Shown here in pieces: positions 50,273-59,203 of a DNA stretch of 64,000 bases (positions within the stretch are counted from its first letter, which is position 1; every line of letters starts with the position of its first letter). The translations under genes were made by a program, and so were the position numbers. The DNA is from an uncultured Rubrobacteraceae bacterium (GTDB lineage Bacteria > Actinomycetota > Rubrobacteria > Rubrobacterales > Rubrobacteraceae), in assembly GCA_902806095.1 (NCBI GenBank), contig CADCVF010000039.1, forward strand, positions 1-64,000, in the 5' to 3' direction. The notes under the pieces were generated by a model, which made no database searches, had not been told where the DNA came from, and was given only the letters and a program-made list of their open reading frames with translations.

Positions 50273-52623
50273 CCGGCGAAGTCTTTGACGCCTTCAGATT
50301 CGAGGCGGGTGAGGATCTCACCGGCCCGGTCCGTGACCTGGTGTGGCAATCCGGCAAGCTTCGCCACGTGGACGCCGTAGGATGATGACTCCGCGCCGGC
50401 CTCTATCCTGTGCAGGAACACGATCTCACCCCCCACCTCCTCGACGCTGGCCTTGTAGTTCCGGCAGCCGGGCAACATCTCCACCAGCCGCGTCAGCTCG
50501 TGGTAGTGGGTCGCGAAGAGCGTGAGGGATTGCACGTCATCGTGCAGGTACTCTGCGATGGCCCAGGCTAGGCTCATCCCGTCGTAGGTCGAAGTACCGC
50601 GTCCTACCTCATCCAGGATGACTAGCGAGCGCTCCGTGGCGCTGTTCAAAATACTCGCCGCTTCTGTCATCTCCACCATGAAGGTAGACTCCCCGCTCGC
50701 TAGCCTGTCCTCGGCACCGACCCGCGTGAAGATACGGTCGACGACCCCAAGGGAAGCCTCGTCGGCGGGGACGTAGGAGCCGGTCTGGGCCAGCAGGGCG
50801 ACGAGGGCAACCTGCCTGAGGTAGACGGACTTGCCCGCCATGTTGGGACCCGTGATGATCTGGAGCCGCGAGTCCCCGCTCACCTCGGAGTCGTTGGGCA
50901 CAAAAGGCATCTCGAGGTTTTGCTCGACGACGGGATGCCTTCCGCCGGAGATGCGAACGCCCCGCCCTTCAGTGACCTCGGGGCGGCAGTAGCGCAGCTC
51001 GATCGCCGCAGCGGCGAAGGAGGCGACCACGTCGACGACGGCTATGGCGCGTGAGACCTTCTGCAGTTCGGGCGCGGCCTCCTTGACGGCGGCGCGTACC
51101 TCGGTGAGGATGCCGCGCTCGATGCGTTCGACCTCGTCGCGGGCACCGAGCATCCGCGATTCGTGCTCCTTCAGCTCCACCGTTACGTAGCGGGCATTGT
51201 GCTTGAGCGCCTTGCGGTGTTGGTAGCGTTCGGGGACCGCGCTCGTCTCCTTGCCAGCAACCTCGATAAAGTACCCTTCGCCATCCCTGTAGCCTACCTT
51301 CAGGGTCTTCAGGCCCGACTTCAGCCGCTCCTCGGCCTCGAAGCGCGTCAGCCACTCGTGGGCACCGTCCCTGAACTCGCGGGCCTCGTCGAGCTCCCCC
51401 GAGTAACCCTGGCGTATGATCTCTCCGCTCTCCTCGGAGATCGCAGCGGCGACGAGCTCCCTTACCCCCGGCGGCTCCTCCATCGCCCCCAGTACCCGCG
51501 AGAGCAGCGAGGAGCCCCGCGACGCCGGCTCCAGCATCTGCCTGAGAGGTCCGATCTCCTCCAGCGCACCCTTGAGCGAGAGCAGATCGTTGGGCGAGGC
51601 CGAAAGCCTGACGATGCGCGTGGCGATGCGCTCCACGTCGGGGATGCGTCCAAGATGTTCGCGCACCTCTTCGCGCAGCATGTAGTCTCCGACTAGCACG
51701 TCGACGGCCCCGAGACGTTGCCTGATGCGGTCGACCTCCAGCAGGGGACGCTCCAGCCAGCGCCTGAGCGCGCGCCGGCCCATCGGCGTGCTGGTACGGT
51801 CTACGGTCTCGACCAAGTCGTCCAGGCCAAGGTTGCGCCTCGTCGCCGCGTCGAGGACCATCCCCGAGCCAGGATCGTAAGGACGGAACGTCACCACCTG
51901 CTCCGGCGGGCTGCCGCCTCGCATGGAGGCGAGGTACTGGATCAAAGCCCCAGCGGCGCCGGCGAGCGCCGGACGCCCATCGAGCCCGTATCCCTTGAGC
52001 CCCGAGACCCCGAAGTGCCTCTTCAGCGCCTGTTCCCCAGCGGAAGGCTCGAACGTCCAGCGTGGGGCTGAGCTTACGGCGGCGCGCACCTTCGGCAGTC
52101 TTTCGGCCGCTGTCCGCTCGGGGACGACGATCTCACGCGGGGACCACCGCTCAAGCTCGGCGGGGAGCTGCTCTTCAGAGACCTCGGTGCCCGTGAACTC
52201 CCCTGTCGAAGCCTCGACGACGGCTATGCCGGCCCTGCCGTCCCTGACGACGAACGTGGCCAGGTAGTTGGCCTGCCCCGCGGAGAGGACATTGTCCTCT
52301 ATAACGGTGCCAGGCGTCAGAGTACGGGTGACCTCACGCGTGAACTGCTTGGGTTTCGTCGGGTGTTGCCGTTGCTCGGCGACGGCGACGGAATAGCCCT
52401 TTCTGAGGAGGGTGGCGAGATGCTCCTGGAGAGCGTGTCCCGGGACCCCGGCCAGCGGGACGCGGCCCTCGCCGGCCGCCTCGCGGCTCGTCAGCCGGAT
52501 CGAGAGCGCCTGTGAGATCCTCTTCGCGTCCTCCTCGAAGGTCTCGAAGAACGTCCCAACCTGGTAGAAGAGGATCGTCTCCGGCGGAAGTTGCGCCTTC
52601 AGCTCCGCGTAACGTCCTAGCAT
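50269..52623 (-). CDS. mutS: DNA mismatch repair protein MutS
   Basis: 784 residues, somewhat shorter than typical (about 850), mostly through a brief N-terminus (MLGRYAELKAQLPPETILFY). Mismatch-binding Phe-x-Glu is in VGTFFETFEEDA. Core and lever domains follow. ATPase motifs: ITGPNMAGKSVYLRQVALVA (Walker A), GESTFMVEMTEAASILNSAT, LVILDEVGRGTSTYDGMSLA (Walker B) and LTLFATHYHELTRLVEM. It binds mismatches and recruits MutL, encoded next. Most Actinobacteria lack this pair and use NucS. Confidence 0.96.
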   Translation of the reverse strand: MLGRYAELKAQLPPETILFYQVGTFFETFEEDAKRISQALSIRLTSREAAGEGRVPLAGVPGHALQEHLATLLRKGYSVAVAEQRQHPTKPKQFTREVTRTLTPGTVIEDNVLSAGQANYLATFVVRDGRAGIAVVEASTGEFTGTEVSEEQLPAELERWSPREIVVPERTAAERLPKVRAAVSSAPRWTFEPSAGEQALKRHFGVSGLKGYGLDGRPALAGAAGALIQYLASMRGGSPPEQVVTFRPYDPGSGMVLDAATRRNLGLDDLVETVDRTSTPMGRRALRRWLERPLLEVDRIRQRLGAVDVLVGDYMLREEVREHLGRIPDVERIATRIVRLSASPNDLLSLKGALEEIGPLRQMLEPASRGSSLLSRVLGAMEEPPGVRELVAAAISEESGEIIRQGYSGELDEAREFRDGAHEWLTRFEAEERLKSGLKTLKVGYRDGEGYFIEVAGKETSAVPERYQHRKALKHNARYVTVELKEHESRMLGARDEVERIERGILTEVRAAVKEAAPELQKVSRAIAVVDVVASFAAAAIELRYCRPEVTEGRGVRISGGRHPVVEQNLEMPFVPNDSEVSGDSRLQIITGPNMAGKSVYLRQVALVALLAQTGSYVPADEASLGVVDRIFTRVGAEDRLASGESTFMVEMTEAASILNSATERSLVILDEVGRGTSTYDGMSLAWAIAEYLHDDVQSLTLFATHYHELTRLVEMLPGCRNYKASVEEVGGEIVFLHRIEAGAESSSYGVHVAKLAGLPHQVTDRAGEILTRLESEGVKDFAG

Positions 52624-52685
52624 AAGGCTATTCTACGTCCCGTACCCCGCTTCGTCAGCCCCGAAATCCTACGCCGGGCATGGGG

Positions 52686-53699
52686 TTACAGGACTGCTAT
52701 CACCGCGCCGACGACGAAGGCAGCGTAGAACAGGCCACCGAGCATCAGGCCTCTGGCCCGCAGCTTTCCGGAGAGCCGGAGCGTAAGGTAGACGAGTCCT
52801 CCCGAAGCCAGGGCGAGCACCACGGCGAAGAGGTCGAGCGGCGCCAGGTTCCACGGTGTAAAAAGGACGCCGAAAGCGACGGGCACGGTGCTCTGGAAGA
52901 TCATCGCGCCGGTAACGTTACCGAGGGCCAGGGTGTCCTTGCCGTCCCTCATCCAGAAGACGGAGTTGAACTTCTCGGGAAGTTCCGTCGCCAGGGGCGC
53001 CAGTATCAGGGCTATAAGCCCGGCTGGCAGACCCAGGCCCTCGGCGGCATGCTCGACTGCGTCGACGAAGAAGTGTGCCCCCGCAACAATGACCCCGAGG
53101 CTTGCGAGCGTCTGGAAGACGACGGCCAGGAGCGGTGAGTGCTGGGCGCGCGGCAGGAATAGAAGCCTCTTCGGCACCTCCTCGAGATGCTCGCCGGAGA
53201 ATAGCGTCCGTCTGACGTAGAGGCCGTAGCCGAAGGCGAGCACGAGGGCGACGACGACTTTCAGGTACATCGGCAGCTCCACCAGTCCGACGCCCGCGGC
53301 CACGGCGAAGAAGACGAGGAAGAACCCGACGTCCCTGCCTACGGTCGCCGTGTCGACGCGCAGCCTCGTCCCCTGGTCTCTGCGTCGTCGAAAAAGGAGC
53401 GCCGAGACCCCGACGACGAACATGGCGAGGGTCGCGAGCATGAACGGCGCCCCGAGTATCGCTCCTATACCAATAAGGGCTCCCTCTTCCGATACTTCGC
53501 CTGAAAGGACGGGCTCGAGGATGGCGACGACGGCGATCATGCTCTCAGGCAAAGCGGTGCCCACGGCGGCGAGAAGGCTTCCTACGGCCCCTTGACGCAA
53601 CCCGAGGCGTCCTCCCAATATCTCTATAGCGTTCGTAAAGAAGGCGGCCCCCAGGATGATCGCAACCAGCGCCACCACAAACTCAATAACCGTCGACAA
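52686..53699 (-). CDS. CaCA-superfamily cation exchanger (YrbG-like), manganese-riboswitch controlled
   Basis: 337 residues from a TTG at 53699 with AGGAG seven bases upstream. The apparent ATG at 53747 lies inside the riboswitch terminator and is rejected. Ten or so helices with the two alpha repeats: GSLLAAVGTALPESMIAVVA and LILAPLATELPEKFNSVFWM, with FGNVTGAMIFQ-like LGNVTGAMIFQSTVP. Acidic residues in both repeats bind the cation. Calcium is the default family substrate, but the yybP-ykoY element argues for Mn2+ export. Confidence 0.9.
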   Translation of the reverse strand: MSTVIEFVVALVAIILGAAFFTNAIEILGGRLGLRQGAVGSLLAAVGTALPESMIAVVAILEPVLSGEVSEEGALIGIGAILGAPFMLATLAMFVVGVSALLFRRRRDQGTRLRVDTATVGRDVGFFLVFFAVAAGVGLVELPMYLKVVVALVLAFGYGLYVRRTLFSGEHLEEVPKRLLFLPRAQHSPLLAVVFQTLASLGVIVAGAHFFVDAVEHAAEGLGLPAGLIALILAPLATELPEKFNSVFWMRDGKDTLALGNVTGAMIFQSTVPVAFGVLFTPWNLAPLDLFAVVLALASGGLVYLTLRLSGKLRARGLMLGGLFYAAFVVGAVIAVL

Positions 53700-53733
53700 A
53701 ACCCATCTCCTCTCAGACGGGCCACGAGACACG

Positions 53734-53870
53734 AAAAAGCGAGCCATCGCGGCCTGTTTGCCTGCCGATGGTCTCGCTCTGTGCGCCTTGGCGCTGGTAA
53801 CCGGCCGGGAGCATTGCTCCGTAATGACGACCGGTCCCCCCGCAACTGCGGGTGGCTACTCCCCACTTTC
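53734..53870 (-). promoter_or_regulatory. yybP-ykoY manganese riboswitch with terminator
   Basis: On the minus strand the leader contains AAAGUGGGGAGUAGCC, then GGUCGUCAUUACGGAG, CUCCCGGCCGGUUACC and AGCGAGACCAUC in order. These are the conserved L1 and L3 elements (GGGGAGUAG, GUCGUCA, GAGACC) of the yybP-ykoY aptamer. The last element starts an imperfect hairpin (53739-53777) followed by UUUUUC, so GCGAGACC pairs either with the aptamer or with GGCUCGC of the terminator. Mn2+ binding should free transcription of the exchanger. Confidence 0.92.
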
Positions 53871-54078
53871 TTATGATCTTACCCGATAAGTTCTTGTCGA
53901 TAGTGAGATTCTTCACCCATGCCGCCGGGACCAAGACCTACCCCGCACCGCTCGTCGAGTGCTTCTGCCAGCTCACTCCGGGCTCGATGCGCCCTTCGGC
54001 GCCTTTCTCTGTCGCGCTGTACGCGGGGCTCGGGACGAGATAACGTAGCGTTGGTCAGTAACGTAGAGAGGAGCGAGC

Positions 54079-55011
54079 GTGAGTCCGAAGCCTGTGATCC
54101 TGGACGTAGACCCCGGCCACGACGACGCTGTTGCCATGATGCTTGCCTGCGGTCACCCGGACCTGGACCTTCGCGCCGTCACGACCGTCGCCGGCAACGT
54201 CACGGTCGAAAAGACGACGCGCAACGCCCTGCGGGTACTCTCCCTCGTCGGGTACACGGATGTGCCCGTCGGCGTGGGCGCACCTGAACCCCTGGAACGG
54301 CCGCTCCACACGGCGGAGGACATACACGGCAAGAGCGGGCTGGACGGGCCCGAGGAGATCCCTCACGCCGACTTCGAGCCCGACGAAAGTGGGGCTGTGG
54401 CCCTGATCGCAGCCACCCTGCGCCTTTCTTCTGAGCCCGTCACCCTCATCCCTGTCGGCCCTCTCACCAACATCGCCGCGTTCCTGCGCGAGCATCCCGA
54501 CAAAAAGGACCGCGTAGCTCGCATCTCCCTCATGGGCGGGAGCATGGGCCTTGGCAACACGACGCCGGCCGCCGAGTTCAACATCTATGTCGACCCCGAG
54601 GCGGCCCGCGAGGTCTTCGAATCCGGTCTACCCATAACGATGTCGGGACTCGACGTAACGCACCAGGCCGGCGCCGGTCCTCGCGAGAGGGAGCAGCTGC
54701 GGGCCACGGGTATGGTGGGAGGCGTGGTTGCCGGGTTCCTGGACTACTTCGCCGCCAACTACGAGAGCGTCTTCGGCTTCGACGCCCCGCCGCTGCACGA
54801 TCCCGTCGCCGTCGCCGCTGTAATCGACCCCGGCCTGCTAAAGGCACGCCCGATGCGGGTCGATATCGAGTGCGAGAGCGACCTCACCCGCGGCGAGACC
54901 GTCTGCGACTTCTACGGCGTGACAGGCAGGGCGCCGAACGCCGAGGTCGGCGTCGATCTCAACCGCGAACGCTTCTTCGAACTGCTGTACAGAGCCCTGG
55001 GTCGTCTGTAA
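54079..55011 (+). CDS. Inosine/uridine-preferring nucleoside hydrolase
   Basis: 310 residues from a GTG with GAGGAGCGAGC upstream. The calcium-binding N-terminus VILDVDPGHDDAVAMMLACG is diagnostic. RISLMGGSMGLGNTTPAAEF and LHDPVAVAAVIDPGLL with the active-site His/Asp follow. It hydrolyses the N-glycosidic bond of nucleosides for base salvage in the cytoplasm. It may supply bases related to those taken up by the NCS1 carrier, but that is far away. It is monocistronic. Confidence 0.94.
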   Translation: MSPKPVILDVDPGHDDAVAMMLACGHPDLDLRAVTTVAGNVTVEKTTRNALRVLSLVGYTDVPVGVGAPEPLERPLHTAEDIHGKSGLDGPEEIPHADFEPDESGAVALIAATLRLSSEPVTLIPVGPLTNIAAFLREHPDKKDRVARISLMGGSMGLGNTTPAAEFNIYVDPEAAREVFESGLPITMSGLDVTHQAGAGPREREQLRATGMVGGVVAGFLDYFAANYESVFGFDAPPLHDPVAVAAVIDPGLLKARPMRVDIECESDLTRGETVCDFYGVTGRAPNAEVGVDLNRERFFELLYRALGRL

Positions 55012-55013
55012 TG

Positions 55014-55142
55014 CGGCTGCTCAGCACGCTCCGGCTTCGCCTACGCTTGTCAGCACTTCAGCACGGCGGCTCCGCCGCCTTGTCAGCTCTTCAGCAAGCA
55101 ACCGAATGCTGACAAGCGCCCGATAGGGCGCGTGCTGAAGTG
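55014..55142. repeat. GTCAGC/TTCAGC mosaic repeat
   Basis: CTCAGCACGCTCCGGCTTCG begins it, then TTGTCAGCACTTCAGCACGG, a GGCGGCTCCGCCGCC stem, and TTGTCAGCTCTTCAGCAAGC. The right half is GCTGACAAGCGCCCGATAGG then GCGCGTGCTGAAGTGCT. It fills the junction between convergent genes. Confidence 0.65.
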
Positions 55143-56321
55143 CTAATCATTTGCGCGGGCCGTGCGAAGCGAACGGACCACGAAGGCGTCGAAGGTTGCG
55201 AAGGCCGGGACATCTCCCAGTGAGACGTCGAGTTTGGCGTGGTCGAGGGCCGCGGTGACCGTGACCCTGCGCTCCGGCGCGATGCGTTCGAGCCCGTACG
55301 ACTGTGAGGGAGGGAAGTACTTGTCGTGGGGACCTGTGGCGAGCTCGACGGGGACACGCACCCTTCCGGTGCCGGCGAGTGGCGAGAGTTCTTCGAGGTC
55401 GTTTCGCGTCTCGTCTGGGAGGGCCGCGTAGAGCGCATCGAAGCGTTCCGGGTCACGGTTCGTGAGCAGCCCTACGACGCTCCTCGCGGCAGGACCGAAG
55501 TCGTCCGTCTGGAGCGAGCGGAAGCCGGAGAGTGGATCCGGGCTCTTGCGGCCGGCACTTTCGAGCTCGGCCGCGAGCGTACGCTTGTCCTTGTCTGGGG
55601 GCAGGGCGGCGACGAGCGAGCGGGCCACGACGTAGGAGAGGAAGGGGTCGGCCTCGTAGCTGGCCAGCTCTCCGGTAGGACGGCGGTAGTGGCCGGTAGT
55701 GGCGACGTTCAGGACGGTCCTGATGTTCGAGTAGGGCGCCACGCCCGCGACGATGGAGACCTTTCCTCTGAGTGCTGGGTCCTCGGCGGCCAGGAGGGCG
55801 AGGGTGGCTCCTGTCGAGACCCCGACGAGCGCCACCTTTCCGCCTCGGGTGTCAGGCATGATGGAGATCTCACGCGCGACTTGCGCGGTGGCGTCAGCGG
55901 TCTGCGGTGTGATCCTAGCCTCCGTCAAGCCAGGCAGGTCGGGCACGACAACGAGGTACCCGGCCCGCGCTAAGCCCTCGGCCAGATTCCGCACCTCCGG
56001 CAGTTTTCTTCCTTCCTGCACGGCCCCGTTGACCAGGAATATAGCAGGCCACGGTCCCTCCCCCGCCGGCCTCACTACGAGCGAGGGGTCCCCCGCGACA
56101 CGCGAATCCGAGAAGCGTGGTTCTTCGCCCACAGCTTCGACGGCGGGCGTGAGCACCGGTGCGTCGAAGACGGAGGAGATCACCACGACAGCCCGCACCT
56201 GCGCGTCCACCCACGACCAGTACGAGATACACAGCCCGATCACTGCCGCGAGCAACACGAGGTAGATGGCGCGCCGGAGCCTCCTACCAGAGTACCTTTC
56301 TGCCGAATCCTTAACCCGCAA
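55143..56321 (-). CDS. Membrane-anchored alpha/beta hydrolase
   Basis: 392 residues. An N-terminal helix (AIYLVLLAAVIGLCISYWSW) anchors an extracytoplasmic domain. The hydrolase core has WPAIFLVNGAVQEGRKLPEV (oxyanion side), GYLVVVPDLPGLTEA, the nucleophile elbow ALVGVSTGATLALL (GVSTG) and a late DHAKLDVSLGD containing the catalytic His. PVELATGPHDKYFPP supplies the likely Asp. It is probably an esterase or dienelactone-hydrolase-like enzyme. No operon partner. Confidence 0.8.
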   Translation of the reverse strand: MRVKDSAERYSGRRLRRAIYLVLLAAVIGLCISYWSWVDAQVRAVVVISSVFDAPVLTPAVEAVGEEPRFSDSRVAGDPSLVVRPAGEGPWPAIFLVNGAVQEGRKLPEVRNLAEGLARAGYLVVVPDLPGLTEARITPQTADATAQVAREISIMPDTRGGKVALVGVSTGATLALLAAEDPALRGKVSIVAGVAPYSNIRTVLNVATTGHYRRPTGELASYEADPFLSYVVARSLVAALPPDKDKRTLAAELESAGRKSPDPLSGFRSLQTDDFGPAARSVVGLLTNRDPERFDALYAALPDETRNDLEELSPLAGTGRVRVPVELATGPHDKYFPPSQSYGLERIAPERRVTVTAALDHAKLDVSLGDVPAFATFDAFVVRSLRTARAND

Positions 56322-56423
56322 CGCCTCTCCCGCCGGAGACGAACTCGTCTACCCGTAACTATGCAACGCGGACCGCCGCCTGTCCACGGCGCGTCGGATG
56401 TTCTTCTGTACGGAATGATTTCT

Positions 56424-56453
56424 TTTACACGGGCCAGGGTAAAGTCGTAGACT
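56424..56453 (+). promoter_or_regulatory. Likely promoter of the bcp peroxiredoxin gene
   Basis: TTTACA (56424-56429) and TAGACT (56448-56453) are separated by 18 bases and lie 35 bases before the ATG at 56488. A TAGGAGGAA ribosome site follows. Confidence 0.5.
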
Positions 56454-56487
56454 TGCGGGCAAACAATACCAAGTAGGAGGAACTTCG

Positions 56488-56937
56488 ATGACGGAGCTGC
56501 CGCAGCAGGGCAAATTACTGCCGGACCTGGACCTCACGACAGAGAGCGGGGAACCTTTCGGTACGGGAGGGCTAACGGGCCGGAAGACCGTACTCTACTT
56601 CTATCCCAAAGACGATACCCCAGGCTGCACGAAGGAAGCCTGCGCCTTCAGGGACCGCATGGACGATTACGCGAAGGCGGGTATACAGGTCTACGGCGTC
56701 TCGCTGGACTCTCCCGAATCTCACCGCGAGTTCCGCGAAAAGTACGACCTCAACTTCCCGCTGCTTTCAGACGAGGGAGGCCGCGCTTCCGAGACCCTCG
56801 GGGTCCTCGGTGACCGAGGCACGGCCAGACGAGTCACCTTCCTGTTAGATCCGGAAGCCAGGATCTCCAAGGTCTACCCCGAAGTCACCCCGGATACCCA
56901 CGCCGAGGAGATCCTCGAAGACGCCGCCTCGATGTAG
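56488..56937 (+). CDS. bcp: Peroxiredoxin, BCP/PrxQ type
   Basis: 149 residues. The active site YFYPKDDTPGCTKEACAFRD has the peroxidatic Cys and the resolving Cys five residues later, as in BCP/PrxQ. The GVSLDSPESHREFREKYDLN and FPLLSDEGG blocks are typical. It reduces hydrogen and organic peroxides using thioredoxin. It stands alone with its own promoter and fits the oxidative-stress content of the window. Confidence 0.95.
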   Translation: MTELPQQGKLLPDLDLTTESGEPFGTGGLTGRKTVLYFYPKDDTPGCTKEACAFRDRMDDYAKAGIQVYGVSLDSPESHREFREKYDLNFPLLSDEGGRASETLGVLGDRGTARRVTFLLDPEARISKVYPEVTPDTHAEEILEDAASM

Positions 56938-56971
56938 TGAAGGTGGAGGCACGCTCATAGCACAGTAAACG

Positions 56972-58081
56972 TCAGCCTACGAGGAGTCGAGTAAGGCGCA
57001 AATGCACACCCTCGTCCTCATCCGTGACGTAGTAGGTGCGGCCCTCTGGTGTGACGGCCATTCCCTCGACGCGCGGTAGGGTAGGAAACTCGCGGACGAA
57101 CTGGGCCGTAAGGGAACCGGAGTGGGCGTCTTCGGGAAGTACACAGCGGAAGTGGGTGGCTACCGTCCCCCTGCCGCCAGGGTAGTCCTGAATCAGGACG
57201 CTCTGTCTGTCCCGGCTGTCCACGTTACCCGTTACGAGGTGTAGCTCCTCGCCTTCTTCCGTCCCGAGGAGGTCGAGGTCGCGGACGCCGGCTATCCCGC
57301 CGTCGTTGCCGACGGCGTCGGCCGTCCAGAAACCGCTGACTTCAGGGAGGGCGTCGCCACGGTCGAAGAGTCGGTCGATGCCTTCGAGCTCTACCAGGAT
57401 CGGACACCCTTCTGCGGTTGTTGGGAAGCGGAGGCCGAGGAGGAGGTTTCCGTTGTCGCGGAACGCCGCGCCTTCTATGTTGATCGGGTAGTCGTCCTCG
57501 CGTACGAGGCCGGCCCACTTCTTACTCTCCTTCTCGCCGCGTTCGATGGTCGCCGCGATGAGTGCCTTATAAGACTGCTCGCCGAGTGGGATCAGATCAG
57601 GGCCGCCTTCTTGGAGGGCGTCGTTGATGATGCGATGGAGGGCGAAGCTCCGGCGGGAGACTTCGAGATCCATCGCCGGGTCTTCTGTGACGTGCCCGAC
57701 ATCTGCCTCCCGAAAGCGGGCGACGAAGCCGCGCTTGGGCTGGAGGGGTCCGTCCTTGCTGCCGAAGTGGGAGCCGAGGATGTAGACGTAGCCCGTGCTC
57801 TCGTCGCGGGTGATCGCCTCTGCGTCCTCGGTCTTGCCAGCGGCCCCACTCGCTTCGGCGCGCACCCGCTCTATCTCCCAGCCCTCGTCGTCGGGGGAGC
57901 CGCGGCGGTGGCCGATGGCCGCGACGCAGTCCTCGATCTCACCCTCATCAAGGACAGCCCAGAACCCGAGGTCCCAACCGTGCTCCCCGAGTAACTCTTC
58001 GTTCCCGATCGTCAGTAGTCCCGATGCCTCGTTCGGGTGCAGGTTGAGATCCATCTGGAAAAGCTCGTCTTCACCGGCCAT
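56972..58081 (-). CDS. DUF3616-like beta-propeller protein
   Basis: 369 residues from the ATG at 58081 with GGAGGTGG upstream. Repeated segments of propeller type are visible: KTEDAEAITRDESTGYVYIL, INIEGAAFRDNGNLLLGLRF and RVEGMAVTPEGRTYYVTDED. The 'E-A-x / EG-x-A-F/ EGM-A-V' repeats match DUF3616/esterase-like phytase families. It lacks a signal peptide. Function is unknown; a metal-dependent phosphatase relative is possible. Confidence 0.65.
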   Translation of the reverse strand: MAGEDELFQMDLNLHPNEASGLLTIGNEELLGEHGWDLGFWAVLDEGEIEDCVAAIGHRRGSPDDEGWEIERVRAEASGAAGKTEDAEAITRDESTGYVYILGSHFGSKDGPLQPKRGFVARFREADVGHVTEDPAMDLEVSRRSFALHRIINDALQEGGPDLIPLGEQSYKALIAATIERGEKESKKWAGLVREDDYPINIEGAAFRDNGNLLLGLRFPTTAEGCPILVELEGIDRLFDRGDALPEVSGFWTADAVGNDGGIAGVRDLDLLGTEEGEELHLVTGNVDSRDRQSVLIQDYPGGRGTVATHFRCVLPEDAHSGSLTAQFVREFPTLPRVEGMAVTPEGRTYYVTDEDEGVHLRLTRLLVG

Positions 58082-58208
58082 ACGCCACCTCCTCGTCCCT
58101 GAGACGCCCACATACTACGCGCCCGCCGCCCGAAAGTTCCTACACCGGTGCGGTCGAGGCGAGGAGCCGGTGATGGTACGGGTCCTCTAGCAGCGACCAG
58201 CTTTGCCC

Positions 58209-59021
58209 TTATCCGTAGTCTTTCAGGAAGTCCAGCACGAGCCGATTGAACTCTTCAGGCCGTTCCATATTCGGCACGTGGGCAGTACCATGCATGACGA
58301 CCTTGCGCGCGTTGGGTAGTTCCTTCTCGAGCAGGTCGGCCGCGGCAAAGACCCTCGGTTGGTCCTCATCTCCGACTATTAGCAGTGTTGGGGCCTGGAG
58401 GTCAGGGAGCCTGTCCGCTGCGGGCGGCTCCGATTCCCACTCTTCGCCAAGCCCGGCTGCTTCGTTTCTGAGGGCGATCAGGTTCATCTCCCAGACGAGA
58501 TCCCTGACGGAGGGATCAACGGCGTCAGGGGATCTCTCGGGGCCGACGACCCAGATCCCGACCTCGAGCTCGGAGACCAGGTCGAGGTCCCCTGCTTCGT
58601 CGGCGGCGACGAGCTCGTCCCACTCCTTCGGGGGATCGAAGTCCGGCCCGAACCCGCCTACGGCGGATCCCACCAGGACGAGGTTCCCTACTCTCTGCGG
58701 ATACTCGAGCGCGAAGTCCAGCACCGCCCCACCACCCATGGAACAGCCCAGGAGGTGCGTCCGCTCGACGTCCAGGTAGTCGAGCAGACCACGCAGATCC
58801 TCATGGTGGGAGAACGGTCCCTCGACCATCTCCGTCCTCCCGAAGCCCCGCATGTCGTAGCGGATGACCCTGTAGCGTTCGGCGAAGGCCTTGAGTTGGC
58901 CCTCCCACATCCTGCTATCCGCGATCCCCGCGTGTACGAGGACCAGCGGCTCCCCTTCTCCCGCAGCCTCGTAGTAGATCCGCGCGCCGTTGACCTCAGC
59001 CGTGCCCGTCTCCCGAAGCAT
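58209..59021 (-). CDS. Alpha/beta hydrolase (enol-lactonase/peroxidase-like)
   Basis: 270 residues. Full set of motifs: EPLVLVHAGIADSRMWEGQL (HxG oxyanion), RYDMRGFGRTEMVEG, nucleophile HLLGCSMGGGAVLDFALEYP (GCSMGG), Asp in TLLIVGDEDQPRVFAAADLL and His in MHGTAHVPNMERPEEFN. The size and motif order match 3-oxoadipate enol-lactonase and related esterases. No catechol-pathway genes are nearby, so the substrate is open. Confidence 0.88.
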   Translation of the reverse strand: MLRETGTAEVNGARIYYEAAGEGEPLVLVHAGIADSRMWEGQLKAFAERYRVIRYDMRGFGRTEMVEGPFSHHEDLRGLLDYLDVERTHLLGCSMGGGAVLDFALEYPQRVGNLVLVGSAVGGFGPDFDPPKEWDELVAADEAGDLDLVSELEVGIWVVGPERSPDAVDPSVRDLVWEMNLIALRNEAAGLGEEWESEPPAADRLPDLQAPTLLIVGDEDQPRVFAAADLLEKELPNARKVVMHGTAHVPNMERPEEFNRLVLDFLKDYG

Positions 59022-59203
59022 CTCTTCCCTTTCCCCGATACTTTACGTCTCTTCCGACCCCGCCCCGGGGTATGGCACGCCGGCACCAGGGTCCTATTCC
59101 GTCTCGATGGGATACTATTATGAAGACGCATCGGCTGTCCGCACGCAGCAGTATACGCACACCGCGCCAGCGGCACAGGAGGGTTAGCTGCGGGCGTAAC
59201 CGG

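Noticed and set aside
53700-53747. ATG start for the cation exchanger at 53747
   Set aside because: It falls inside the riboswitch terminator; the encoded N-terminus is not membrane-like and a better TTG/AGGAG lies at 53699.
8892-55142. CRISPR array from recurring short words
   Set aside because: Words are inverted, irregularly spaced and scattered over many junctions; no regular repeat-spacer pattern and no cas genes.
57592-57994. Opposing ORFs within the DUF3616-like gene
   Set aside because: Shadows; the propeller repeats lie in the long minus-strand frame.
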